The translations under genes and the position numbers were made by a program. Source: Salinibacterium sp. (GTDB taxonomy: Bacteria > Actinomycetota > Actinomycetes > Actinomycetales > Microbacteriaceae). From it: DNA of 64,000 nt. The notes beneath the pieces are model-generated. The model did not search any database and had not been told where the DNA came from. It saw nothing but the letters and a program-made list of their open reading frames with translations. The stretch is from assembly GCA_015234465.1 (NCBI GenBank), contig JADGNA010000008.1, positions 682,001 to 746,000 of the forward strand. Direction: 5' to 3'. Positions 49,346-56,936 of the stretch are shown in pieces; position 1 is the stretch's first letter; the number at the start of each line of letters is the position of its first letter.

Positions 49346-50596
49346 CTACTGGCGCAGCGCGAGCCGCGCCCATTCCTGGTCGAGACGGCTGAGTGTGCTG
49401 TCGACGCTGCCGCCCGTGATGAGGCCCTGCAGGAGGTTGTCGATCGGGATCGTCAACGGCACCGCCTTGGTGACGCCCTGGTAGAAGCGGCCGTCGTCGT
49501 AGTAGGGCTGCATGGCGAGGATGCGCTCATCGGTCGCGGGGGCAGCATCCGTCGTCGTGCCGAAGCCGAGGAACTCGGCGTTGTACTCGTCCATGACTTC
49601 CTGCTGCATGATGTAGCTCAGGAACTCGCGCGCGCCCTCCTTCTGCTGCGACGACTCCGGGATCCACGCGGCCAGGTCGATGTTGACGCGAACCTTGAGG
49701 TCGTCCGGGTTATCGGTCATCGGCAGGGGGAAGGTGCCCAGCTTGAGCTGGTCGTCGGTCTTCGCGATCTCGCCGAGGGCCCACGGTCCCTGCAGGTACA
49801 TGGCCGCCTCGCCGTTCGCGAAGGCCAGGTTGCCGTCGCCGTAGCCGCGGCTCGGGGCATCCGGGTTCGCGTATTCGGCCAGCTGCATCATGCGCTCGGC
49901 CGGCTCCTTGAGGGTCTGCTGGAACGACACCTCGGAGTCGGGGCCGATCTCGGTGCCGAGCTCGTTGATCTCCTCCACGAACGCGGCGACGTCGACCATG
50001 CCGCCGACCGAGTAGTCGAACCAACCCTGGCCGATCGACCACGGCTCCTTGAAGGTGCCGTAGAAGGGGGTGACGCCCGCCGCCTGGAGCGTGTCACAGA
50101 CGGCGAGCAGCTCTTCCCACGTCGTCGGCACCTCGAGGCCGTGCTGCTCGAAGATGTCGACGTTGTAGATGACGGATGCCGCCATGACCGAATAGGGCAG
50201 CACGCTCGTGCGGCCCGGGTAGGTCGCGTACTGGTCGACGAGCTCCTGCACGTCGGGTCGGATGCGCTCCGCCTCGGGCATGTCGCCGAGGTCGCTGAGG
50301 GCGCCGCGCTCCATGAAGCGCGCCATCTCCATGTTGTAGTTGAGGAGGCCCAGGTCGGGCGGATTGCCCCGGAGGAACCCAGCCTGCAGGTTGGAGGAGG
50401 TGTCGAAGACGACCTCGACGTCATCCTGCGAGTCGTTGTACTCCCTGATCAGGTCGCGAAAGTACGGGATCGCCTCGGGCTTGCTCAGGTGGAAGCGCAC
50501 CTCGGCGGGGCCGCCACTCGAGCATCCGGCCAGCACACCGCCGGCGAGCGCGAGCACGATGCCCGCGGCCAAGGTGCGCAGCGCACGATGTGCCAC
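49346..50596 (-). CDS. Extracellular sugar-binding lipoprotein of the ABC importer
   Basis: 416 residues. A signal peptide ends in the lipobox GGVLAGC followed by SSGG, so it should be a lipoprotein outside the membrane. The rest is a type I/II solute-binding fold of cluster B (NIDLAAWIPESSQQKEGAREFLSYIM is typical). GTG start with GGAGGA just upstream. The gene begins the importer operon. The FAD oxidoreductase gene upstream is separated by a hairpin, so its role in the same pathway is only suggested. Confidence 0.9.
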   Translation of the reverse strand: MAHRALRTLAAGIVLALAGGVLAGCSSGGPAEVRFHLSKPEAIPYFRDLIREYNDSQDDVEVVFDTSSNLQAGFLRGNPPDLGLLNYNMEMARFMERGALSDLGDMPEAERIRPDVQELVDQYATYPGRTSVLPYSVMAASVIYNVDIFEQHGLEVPTTWEELLAVCDTLQAAGVTPFYGTFKEPWSIGQGWFDYSVGGMVDVAAFVEEINELGTEIGPDSEVSFQQTLKEPAERMMQLAEYANPDAPSRGYGDGNLAFANGEAAMYLQGPWALGEIAKTDDQLKLGTFPLPMTDNPDDLKVRVNIDLAAWIPESSQQKEGAREFLSYIMQQEVMDEYNAEFLGFGTTTDAAPATDERILAMQPYYDDGRFYQGVTKAVPLTIPIDNLLQGLITGGSVDSTLSRLDQEWARLALRQ

Positions 50597-50713
50597 AGCT
50601 TCCTCCGCATCCCAGGCGCTCGGCGGTGAGTGCCTGTTGCGACGGATGCTACGTCCGAAACGCTGCCGCGGGGCTGCGAGTTTTCGGCACCGAGAAGCGG
50701 GCGATGCGCAGCC

Positions 50714-50755
50714 TTGGTGGCGTTGTGCACGGTCTATCGTGCGCAACGCCACCAA
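50714..50755 (-). terminator. Hairpin between the FAD oxidoreductase and the importer operon
   Basis: TTGGTGGCGTTG (50714-50725) continues to TGCAC and pairs with GTGCGCAACGCCACCAA (50739-50755); 16 of 17 positions pair. It begins about 20 nt after the oxidoreductase stop, so the importer probably has its own promoter. Confidence 0.65.
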
Positions 50756-50774
50756 ACACGCGCATGGGGCCGGG

Positions 50775-51923
50775 CTATGCCGACTCGGTGAACCGCGCCG
50801 CGTCCCACTCCGGCGCGATCTCGAACGCGGGCTCCGTGATGCCGCGCACGGCGTCGGCTGCGAGGCGGCCGATCGACGGGGAGAGCTGGATTCCCGAGCC
50901 ACCGGCGCCGAGCGCGCAGACGACACCGGATGCCGCGGGGTGCACACCCACGATGGGCTGGTGGTCGGGCGTCATGGGGTAGATGCCCTGCCAGCTGCGA
51001 TCGAGTTCGAGGTCGTCGGCGTTGCTGAGGCGCTCCGCGAGGAGTTCGACGATGCGCTCGAGCACGTCGTCACCGACCGAGCGGAGCAGCACGTCGGGGC
51101 TGACCGCGTCGCCGATGACCTCTTCCGTGTGGAGGCCTGCGATGAGGTGCTGGGTGCCCTCCGAGCGGAAGTAGACGCCGTCGACGCCAGAGCCGGGGAT
51201 GTAGTCCATGACGAAGGGTGTGGGAGTCTCGAACTCGGGCACGCGCACCGTGACGGCGCCGTGGAGCATGGGGAGCAGCGGGACGGGGGCGCCGAGCATC
51301 TCGCCGATCACGCCCGCGTGGGGGCCGGCCGCGTTGACGACGACGTCGGCCTCGTACTCGCCGGCCGCGGTCGTGATGCGCCACACGTCGCCGTCGCGGG
51401 TTGCGCCCGTGACCTCTTGGCCGGTCTTGACCGTGCCGCCCTGCGAGCGGACCCACGCGGCGAGGTTCTGGCAGACCTCGAAGCCGTCGACGAAGCCGTC
51501 CCAGGTGCCGAGGAGGCCCCCGATGAGCCCCTCGGTGATGATCTGGGGCCAGCGGGTGACGATGTCGTCGGCGCTGAGGATCTCGGCGTCTTCGATGCCG
51601 AACTCGCGCTGGATCGCGATGCTCTCGCGGAAGCTCTCCATGTCGGCCTCGGTGCGCGCAAGCCGCAGGTAGCCGCCGTGCGTGAAGGTGAGGCCCTCCT
51701 GCTCGAGCTTGGCGTAGTGCTCACGCCCGTATGCGCGCACCTCGACCGTGGGGCGCGTGAAGTACTGCGTCTCGACCATGCCGACCGAGCGACCGGAGGA
51801 GCCGTCACCGGGGTGTGCCTTGTCGAGCACCGTGACCTCGATGTCCGAGTGCTGGAGGAGCTCGCGAGCCGTGAACAGCCCGAGCACACCTGCACCGATC
51901 ACGACGACCCGCTGCTTCGACAT
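50775..51923 (-). CDS. FAD-dependent oxidoreductase, D-amino-acid-oxidase/glycine-oxidase-like family
   Basis: 382 residues. RVVVIGAGVLGLFTARELLQ binds FAD, ADVVVNAAGPHAG and DRSWQGIYPMTPDHQPIVG are usual in the DAO family, and ALGAGGSGIQLSPSIGRLAADAV closes the FAD site. Members oxidise secondary or primary amines such as sarcosine, glycine or deoxy-amino compounds with O2. The ATG has AAGGAG upstream. It lies behind a strong promoter and a 24-bp palindrome, so it is tightly regulated. The substrate may be linked to the adjacent sugar importer. Confidence 0.88.
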   Translation of the reverse strand: MSKQRVVVIGAGVLGLFTARELLQHSDIEVTVLDKAHPGDGSSGRSVGMVETQYFTRPTVEVRAYGREHYAKLEQEGLTFTHGGYLRLARTEADMESFRESIAIQREFGIEDAEILSADDIVTRWPQIITEGLIGGLLGTWDGFVDGFEVCQNLAAWVRSQGGTVKTGQEVTGATRDGDVWRITTAAGEYEADVVVNAAGPHAGVIGEMLGAPVPLLPMLHGAVTVRVPEFETPTPFVMDYIPGSGVDGVYFRSEGTQHLIAGLHTEEVIGDAVSPDVLLRSVGDDVLERIVELLAERLSNADDLELDRSWQGIYPMTPDHQPIVGVHPAASGVVCALGAGGSGIQLSPSIGRLAADAVRGITEPAFEIAPEWDAARFTESA

Positions 51924-52026
51924 TGTTTCTCCTTCTGGTCGTGCGCCGGACTGCGCACCGTGTACTCCGTCGCGCATCCGGCCACGGGCTTTGGGTTGGA
52001 GCGAGGCGGAGAGCCGCCGGCTCAAG

Positions 52027-52050
52027 TAAAACGACAGTACTGTCGTTTTA
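52027..52050. promoter_or_regulatory. Perfect 24-bp palindromic operator
   Basis: TAAAACGACAGT and ACTGTCGTTTTA form an unbroken dyad. It starts 1 nt beyond the -10 box of the FAD oxidoreductase gene and covers the expected transcription start, so a bound repressor would block initiation. No TetR, GntR or similar gene is beside it, so the regulator is encoded elsewhere. Confidence 0.85.
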
Positions 52051-52051
52051 G

Positions 52052-52080
52052 ATTATGCGCGCGGAGACGCCGCCGGTCAA
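52052..52080 (-). promoter_or_regulatory. Sigma-A promoter of the FAD oxidoreductase gene
   Basis: On the minus strand TTGACC (52075-52080), a 17-nt spacer and CATAAT (52052-52057) form the best -35/-10 pair of the window. The mRNA would have a leader of about 120 nt. Confidence 0.8.
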
Positions 52081-52099
52081 TCTGAGGAGAATTGGGGCG

Positions 52100-52441
52100 T
52101 TAGGGCGCTGTGCGCTCCGATTTGATCAGGATGCCCGCCGCGATGAAGAGCGCACCCGCGAGCGGCTGCGCCGCGGTCCACCAAGTGCCGGAGAACTCGA
52201 AGGGCCACACGGGGTTCCACAGCACGGCCACGACCGCGAAGACGGCCGTCCACCACCACTGCCCCGCCTGCCACGCGAACCACGCCACGACGAGCGCAAG
52301 GATCGCCACGATGAAGCGGATGATGAAGGCACCCGTGCCCTCAAGGAACAGCGGTGACACGAGCAGCGTGACGGCCGCGAGCAGCCCGGGGGCAAGGGCG
52401 TTGCGCTGGAAGTTCGGCTGGGTCTGCGATGAGGCGGGCAT
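52100..52441 (-). CDS. Small membrane protein, DUF6804-like
   Basis: 113 residues with four predicted transmembrane helices (about 18-33, 37-55, 60-76 and 85-105) rich in Trp: WFAWQAGQWWWTAVFAVVAVLWNPVWPFEF. The NP..PFEF turn before the last helices recalls DUF6804. Function unknown. It is on the same strand as the DUF2804-GH2-MFS operon and 14 nt behind it, so it may be the last gene of that unit. Confidence 0.65.
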   Translation of the reverse strand: MPASSQTQPNFQRNALAPGLLAAVTLLVSPLFLEGTGAFIIRFIVAILALVVAWFAWQAGQWWWTAVFAVVAVLWNPVWPFEFSGTWWTAAQPLAGALFIAAGILIKSERTAP

Positions 52442-52455
52442 GGGACAAGTCTCGC

Positions 52456-53454
52456 CTACCAGCGGTTGTGCACGTGCTCCGCGAAGCCCAGGATGCCGTC
52501 GAACTCGACGCGCTCACCCTCCGCGGTCGTGAAGCTGCCCGCCCAGTGCCCGAAGACCTGGTCGGTGGATGCCGCGACGATGCCGAGGTTGGTGCGGCTG
52601 ACCTTGTCGTAGAACGGCGTCAACGTGACATCCAGCCCGCCACCCGTGAGGCGCCAGGGGCGCAGCCAGTCACCGATCGTGTAGTCCCAGGTGAGCTCGG
52701 TGCTGATCTTGTGCATGCGGCCGTCGAGCGAGAAGCCGTTCTCGGTCGAACCGGTGCCCTCCGTCCACTTGCCGCCCACCTGGATGCCGATCAAGCGGCC
52801 GTTCGAGACCCCCGAGCCGGCACCCCAGTTCCAGGTCACGTCGTAGGGCCAGCGGCCGCGACCGTGATCGAGCACGGCCCACGATTCGCCCTCGGGCAGC
52901 GGATGCTCGACGCCGTCGACGATGAGGGTTCCGCTCGCGGGGCGCGCGACATCCTTGACCGTGTACTGGAAGCGGGAGTCGCTCCACGGCACGACGACCG
53001 CAAGGCACTCGTGGCCGGTCGGCTTCTCGGCGACGATGTCGAACGAGGCCCCGTCGATGCGGGCACGCAGGCGCGTGCCGCCCGGCACCTCGTCGATCTC
53101 GATCTGCAGCCCCGTCGCGGCCGCGCGCACGGGGGTGTCACCGAGCGACGGCCCCAGAGACACTCCGCGGGCCGGGATGACGGTCGCGTTCTTGCTGCGC
53201 GCCGTGAGGGTGCGACGGTCGAAGACCCAGACCTCGTGCACGGCCGCGTAGTCGATCGAGGAGGCGGTGAGGGCGATGAGATGGGTGGGCGTCGTGACGC
53301 TCCAGTACTCCCAGCGCTTGTTGCGACCCCACGCCTTGCCCGTGCCGATGCCGGAGGTGTCGACGAGCGAGGTGCGCGCCCAGCCGACCGCATCCCTGTT
53401 GAGACGGCCGTCTGGACCCGTGAGGGAGACCGGCTCCGTGAGTTCGCGTTCCAT
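52456..53454 (-). CDS. DUF2804 family protein
   Basis: 332 residues, cytoplasmic, beta-rich. ERELTEPVSLTGPDGRLNRDAVGWARTS at the start, WAVLDHGRGRWPYDVTWNWGAGSG in the middle and ENGFSLDGRMHKI mark the DUF2804 family, whose function is not established. The Asp-His-Gly-Arg-Gly-x-Trp-Pro patch is the most conserved part and could be a ligand site. It overlaps the GH2 stop by 1 nt, so the two are translated together. Confidence 0.88.
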   Translation of the reverse strand: MERELTEPVSLTGPDGRLNRDAVGWARTSLVDTSGIGTGKAWGRNKRWEYWSVTTPTHLIALTASSIDYAAVHEVWVFDRRTLTARSKNATVIPARGVSLGPSLGDTPVRAAATGLQIEIDEVPGGTRLRARIDGASFDIVAEKPTGHECLAVVVPWSDSRFQYTVKDVARPASGTLIVDGVEHPLPEGESWAVLDHGRGRWPYDVTWNWGAGSGVSNGRLIGIQVGGKWTEGTGSTENGFSLDGRMHKISTELTWDYTIGDWLRPWRLTGGGLDVTLTPFYDKVSRTNLGIVAASTDQVFGHWAGSFTTAEGERVEFDGILGFAEHVHNRW

Positions 53455-55238
53455 CAGTTTCCTTCCCCGGCGGCAGCCCGCAGCCCGTCGTTGACCGCGC
53501 GCACGGCATCCTCCGGCAGTTTCACGACCCGACGGTCGTAGGTGACGAGCCCGTTGACCTCGTCCTCGACATCCGAGAGCTGCGTGTAGACGACCGCAGC
53601 GAGCCCCCGCGTGATGGCGGGCTCGATCTGCCGCTCGTGCAGCTCGCGGAAGGCGGCCTCCAGCTTGCCGGCAGTGTCGTAGCGGCGGTAGCCGAAGACC
53701 CGCGACCCCCACTCGTGGCCCTCGACCGGCAGGCTGTAGCCGCCGTACTCGGTCAGCGCCAGCACACGTCCGTCGGGCCGGCGCGGGGCCCGCACCTTCG
53801 TGAAGTAGACGTGCAGGCTGCGCAGGTCGCCCGCGCCCTGGTCGTGCCATCCGCTCGCGTGGTCGATCGTGCGGGTGGGGTCGAGCTCGCGCACCCGCTC
53901 CGCGATCCGCGCAGCATCGAACTGGCCCCACGCCTCATTGAAGGGCACCCACATCGCGAGTGAGGGCACGCTGCGCAGGTGCTCGACCATGTCGACGAGT
54001 TCGGTTTCGAAGTGTGCGCGGCCACGGGCATCCGCTCGGGAGAACACGCGGTGCCAGCGGTCGGGCAGGCGGGGCGACGCGATCACGGGTGCGGTCACGA
54101 CGGCGGGACTGTAGGCGCCGCCGCCGTTGACGGCGTCCTGCCACACGAGCATCCCGAGCCGGTCGCAGTGGTGATACCAGCGGAGCGGTTCAACCTTGAT
54201 GTGCTTGCGCAGCATCGTGTATCCGAGCCGCTTCGCCAGGCCAACGTCGTACTTGAGGGCGGCATCGCTCGGCGCGGTGTAGCCGCCGTCGGGCCAGTAG
54301 CCCTGGTCGAGCAGACCGACGTGCAGGTAGGGCGCGCCATTGAGGGTGAGCCTCGGATGCCCGTGCGCATCCTTCGCGACGCCGAACGATCGCATCCCGA
54401 AGTAGCTGCGCACGCGGTCCTCGCCAAGCGTGACGGTCACGTCGTAGAGGTGCGGATCGTCTGGCGACCACGCCCGCACCGGCTGCGGCAGACGGATGCG
54501 CGTGGCCGCGTTCACCGGCATCGTCGCCGTCGCCACGACCGCTCCCCCGTCGAGCACCTCCACCGTGGCGTTCTCGCGGGAGTGGGTGCTCTCGACCGTG
54601 ACCTCGATCTCCCCTGAGAAGAGGTGGGGCGTGAGCACGAGGCGTTCGACGGCGGCGTGCGGCACCCGCTCGAGCCACACCGTCTGCCAGATGCCCGACT
54701 GGGGCGTGTACCAAATCCCGCCGCGCTTCGACGACTGCTTGCCGCGCGAAAGCCACGAGGTGTCGGTGACATCGCGCACCGCGACGACAAGCTCGTGCGC
54801 CGTGCGACCGCGCATGGCCTCCGTCACGTCGAGCGTGAAGGGCAGGTACCCGCCCGTGTGCCCGCCCACCTCGACGCCGTTGACGCTCACCCGGCACGTC
54901 TGGTCGACCGCCCCGAAGTGCAGCAGCACCCGCCCCTCCCCCGGCTCGAACTCGACCGTGCGGCGGTACCAGAGCGTCTCGTCGGCGCCGAGGTGCCGTC
55001 CGACTCCCGACAGCGGCGTCTCGGGCGAGAACGGCACGACGATTGCGCCGTCCCATGCGCTCGGCGGCTGTCCCGGGTCGGCGACATCGAGAGGGTCGGA
55101 TGCCTCGAACGGCGTGATTGCGTATTGCCACCGTCCGTTGAGGTTCAACCAGTCGTCCCGCACCAGTTGCGGTCGCGGGTACTCCGGCAGGGGCGCGTCA
55201 GCGTCGAGCCCGGCACCCCACGGTGTGCTGAGGGTCAC
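53454..55238 (-). CDS. Glycoside hydrolase family 2 enzyme
   Basis: 594 residues with no signal peptide. The N-terminal sugar-binding jelly roll (YPRPQLVRDDWLNLNGRWQYAI) is followed by an Ig-like domain and a TIM barrel. The acid/base is in PFNEAWGQF (Asn-Glu) and the nucleophile in LTEYGGYS (Glu), as in beta-galactosidase or beta-glucuronidase relatives. It should be a cytoplasmic exo-beta-glycosidase acting on a sugar brought in by the MFS transporter. GTG start with a 4-nt overlap with the transporter stop. The substrate is not clear. Confidence 0.9.
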   Translation of the reverse strand: MTLSTPWGAGLDADAPLPEYPRPQLVRDDWLNLNGRWQYAITPFEASDPLDVADPGQPPSAWDGAIVVPFSPETPLSGVGRHLGADETLWYRRTVEFEPGEGRVLLHFGAVDQTCRVSVNGVEVGGHTGGYLPFTLDVTEAMRGRTAHELVVAVRDVTDTSWLSRGKQSSKRGGIWYTPQSGIWQTVWLERVPHAAVERLVLTPHLFSGEIEVTVESTHSRENATVEVLDGGAVVATATMPVNAATRIRLPQPVRAWSPDDPHLYDVTVTLGEDRVRSYFGMRSFGVAKDAHGHPRLTLNGAPYLHVGLLDQGYWPDGGYTAPSDAALKYDVGLAKRLGYTMLRKHIKVEPLRWYHHCDRLGMLVWQDAVNGGGAYSPAVVTAPVIASPRLPDRWHRVFSRADARGRAHFETELVDMVEHLRSVPSLAMWVPFNEAWGQFDAARIAERVRELDPTRTIDHASGWHDQGAGDLRSLHVYFTKVRAPRRPDGRVLALTEYGGYSLPVEGHEWGSRVFGYRRYDTAGKLEAAFRELHERQIEPAITRGLAAVVYTQLSDVEDEVNGLVTYDRRVVKLPEDAVRAVNDGLRAAAGEGN

Positions 55239-56557
55239 GCCTCGACCTCCGCGAACGTCGGTTCGGGCATCCGGCGCAGCACCAGCCCGGGGATGATGAC
55301 GAGCACGGCGACGATCGCGGCGGCCACGAACATCCACGGGGTCGGCACCTGCTTGACGACGCCCAGGTCGACGTAGGTCTCGTTGGCGCCGATGATGACG
55401 GCCGCGCCGATGAACGGGCCCACGACCATGGGGATGAGCACGAGCGCGATCATCCGCAGCCCCTGCGTCATGCCGACGCGATCGAGCGGCGTGACATCGC
55501 GCACCGAGGCGGAGAGGGATGCCGCGGTCAGCATGAAGCCCGCCATCATGACGATGCCCGCCGCGATGACGGACAGCATGTCGCGCACGAACGCCATCGC
55601 GACAAGGCCCACGACCATGATCGCGATCGCCGGGATGATCGCGCGCACCTTGCCGACGCGGTCGATCACGCGGCCGCCCAGCACACTGACGATCGACGCG
55701 ACCGTCAGAACGCTCGCCAACACGATCGCGTAGGCATCGATCAGCAGGTACCGCTGGATGTAGATGATCAGGTACGGGATGAAGATCTGCGTGCTCACGC
55801 CCAGCACCGCGGTTGCGATGAGCAGCACGTAGAGCCGCGGGTTGGCCCGCACCGAGCTGGGACGCAGGCCGTGAATGAGGGATGCGACATAGCCATCGCT
55901 CGTCGTCTGCACCTGTGCCGGCTCCCGCACGAGGAACCACGCGACCACCCCGACGACCGCGGTCGACCCGCCGACGATGCCGAAGAACAAGCCCCACTCC
56001 CCGGCCTGCGTCAAGCCGTCGAGCGCGCCGAAGACCACGAGCAGTGACAGGAGCGGCATCACCGCGAGCACGCCGTCGACCCGGCCACGGTTGCGGCTCG
56101 TCGTCGACTCCGTGACCCACGCGTTGAAGGCCGCATCATTCGCGCCGCTGCCGAACACCGTCATGATGCAGTCGAGCGCGATGACCGCGACGACGGCCAA
56201 GCCCACCGCCTGGGCGGCCTGGGCCCCCGCATCCGGTTGGATCAGGCCGAAGGCCGCGGTCGTGAGCCCCCACAGCACGTAGCCGATCGCGATGAAGGGG
56301 CGCCGCTTGCGCACCCTGTCGGAGGCGGTGCCGATGAACATCGTCGCGAGCGTCGCAGCGACAGCGGATGCCGCCACCATGAGCGCGATGACGGTCGGGT
56401 CGCTCGTGATCGTGTTGTAGACGAACACGTTGAGGTACATGTTCTCGACGGTCCAGGCGAGCTGGCCTACGAAGCCGACCAGCACGACGGTCGTCCACAC
56501 GCGGGGCCCCACCGGTTCGAGTCGGGCAGCGGCCGGCGTGGTCACAGTCTCGGTCAT
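55235..56557 (-). CDS. MFS transporter, probably sugar/glycoside uptake
   Basis: 440 residues with twelve transmembrane helices. The loop 2-3 motif is FIGTASDRVRKRRPFI, the standard MFS G-x-x-x-D-R-x-x-R-R pattern. It resembles glycoside:cation symporter-like proteins more than drug exporters, which fits the GH2 gene overlapping its 3' end. The ATG at 56557 has GAGG 7 nt upstream; another ATG at 56563 is too close to it. It is the first gene of the operon, with a possible TAGGAT -10 at 56607-56612. Confidence 0.9.
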   Translation of the reverse strand: MTETVTTPAAARLEPVGPRVWTTVVLVGFVGQLAWTVENMYLNVFVYNTITSDPTVIALMVAASAVAATLATMFIGTASDRVRKRRPFIAIGYVLWGLTTAAFGLIQPDAGAQAAQAVGLAVVAVIALDCIMTVFGSGANDAAFNAWVTESTTSRNRGRVDGVLAVMPLLSLLVVFGALDGLTQAGEWGLFFGIVGGSTAVVGVVAWFLVREPAQVQTTSDGYVASLIHGLRPSSVRANPRLYVLLIATAVLGVSTQIFIPYLIIYIQRYLLIDAYAIVLASVLTVASIVSVLGGRVIDRVGKVRAIIPAIAIMVVGLVAMAFVRDMLSVIAAGIVMMAGFMLTAASLSASVRDVTPLDRVGMTQGLRMIALVLIPMVVGPFIGAAVIIGANETYVDLGVVKQVPTPWMFVAAAIVAVLVIIPGLVLRRMPEPTFAEVEA

Positions 56558-56606
56558 CGGCATCCTCGCTGATGTGCGGCCCCCGGCCGGTGGATATATC
56601 GAAGCG

Positions 56607-56612
56607 ATCCTA
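56607..56612 (-). promoter_or_regulatory. Possible -10 element of the MFS-GH2-DUF2804 operon
   Basis: TAGGAT on the minus strand, about 50 nt before the ATG. The adjacent GGATATATCGAAGCGATCC is an imperfect dyad that could be an operator. The -35 region is poor. Confidence 0.35.
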
Positions 56613-56653
56613 TTGGAGGGGCGGATGCCTCGGGGTCACCCCCGCCGCGGCAT

Positions 56654-56719
56654 GAGCGCGGTCTTCTCTCATCACCGCGGCCGAATATTCAGGCGCGGTG
56701 ACGAAAAGAGACAGCGCCC
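56654..56719. repeat. Structured repeat, GCCGAATATTC family (family C), copy 2
   Basis: The same shape as the copy at 20351: TCACCG (56672-56677) pairs with CGGTGA (56696-56701) around GCCGAATATTC. The outer GAGCGC/GCGCCC stem is nearly complete. It lies in the 231-nt gap between the MFS gene and tRNA-Ser, where I see no gene. Confidence 0.75.
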
Positions 56720-56746
56720 ATGTGCCAGCGTCGTCGTGATACGCGA

Positions 56747-56779
56747 AAACCCCCGGCAACCGTAAGGCTCCGGGGGTTT
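56747..56779 (-). terminator. Terminator after tRNA-Ser(GCT)
   Basis: AAACCCCCGG (56747-56756) pairs with CCGGGGGTTT (56770-56779). On the minus strand the stem ends in a short run of T. It lies 10 nt beyond the tRNA 3' end. Confidence 0.8.
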
Positions 56780-56788
56780 CGATTTGCG

Positions 56789-56877
56789 CGGAGACGAGGG
56801 GATTTGAACCCCTGGTCCCCTTACGGGGACTCCACCTTAGCAGGGTGGTGCACTAGGCCGGACTATGCGACGTCTCC
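56789..56877 (-). tRNA. tRNA-Ser (anticodon GCT)
   Basis: On the minus strand: acceptor GGAGACG/CGTCTCC, anticodon arm CCACC-CTGCTAA-GGTGG with anticodon GCT, a long variable arm (AGTCCCCGTAAGGGGAC), T-arm AGGGGTTCAAATCCCCT, and the discriminator G typical of tRNA-Ser. CCA is not encoded. Confidence 0.95.
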
Positions 56878-56936
56878 AGTTGCTCGACCCATCATAGCGG
56901 CATGCGGCCGAGACTCCGATTCGTGCCCGGAACGGG

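Noticed and set aside
52027-52050. The 24-bp palindrome as a terminator
   Set aside because: It lies immediately downstream of a good -35/-10 pair and far before the gene start, and it has no loop. An operator is the better reading.
53454-56120. One 888-residue minus-strand protein
   Set aside because: The left two thirds are the GH2 enzyme; the right third is only an open frame across the MFS gene in another phase.
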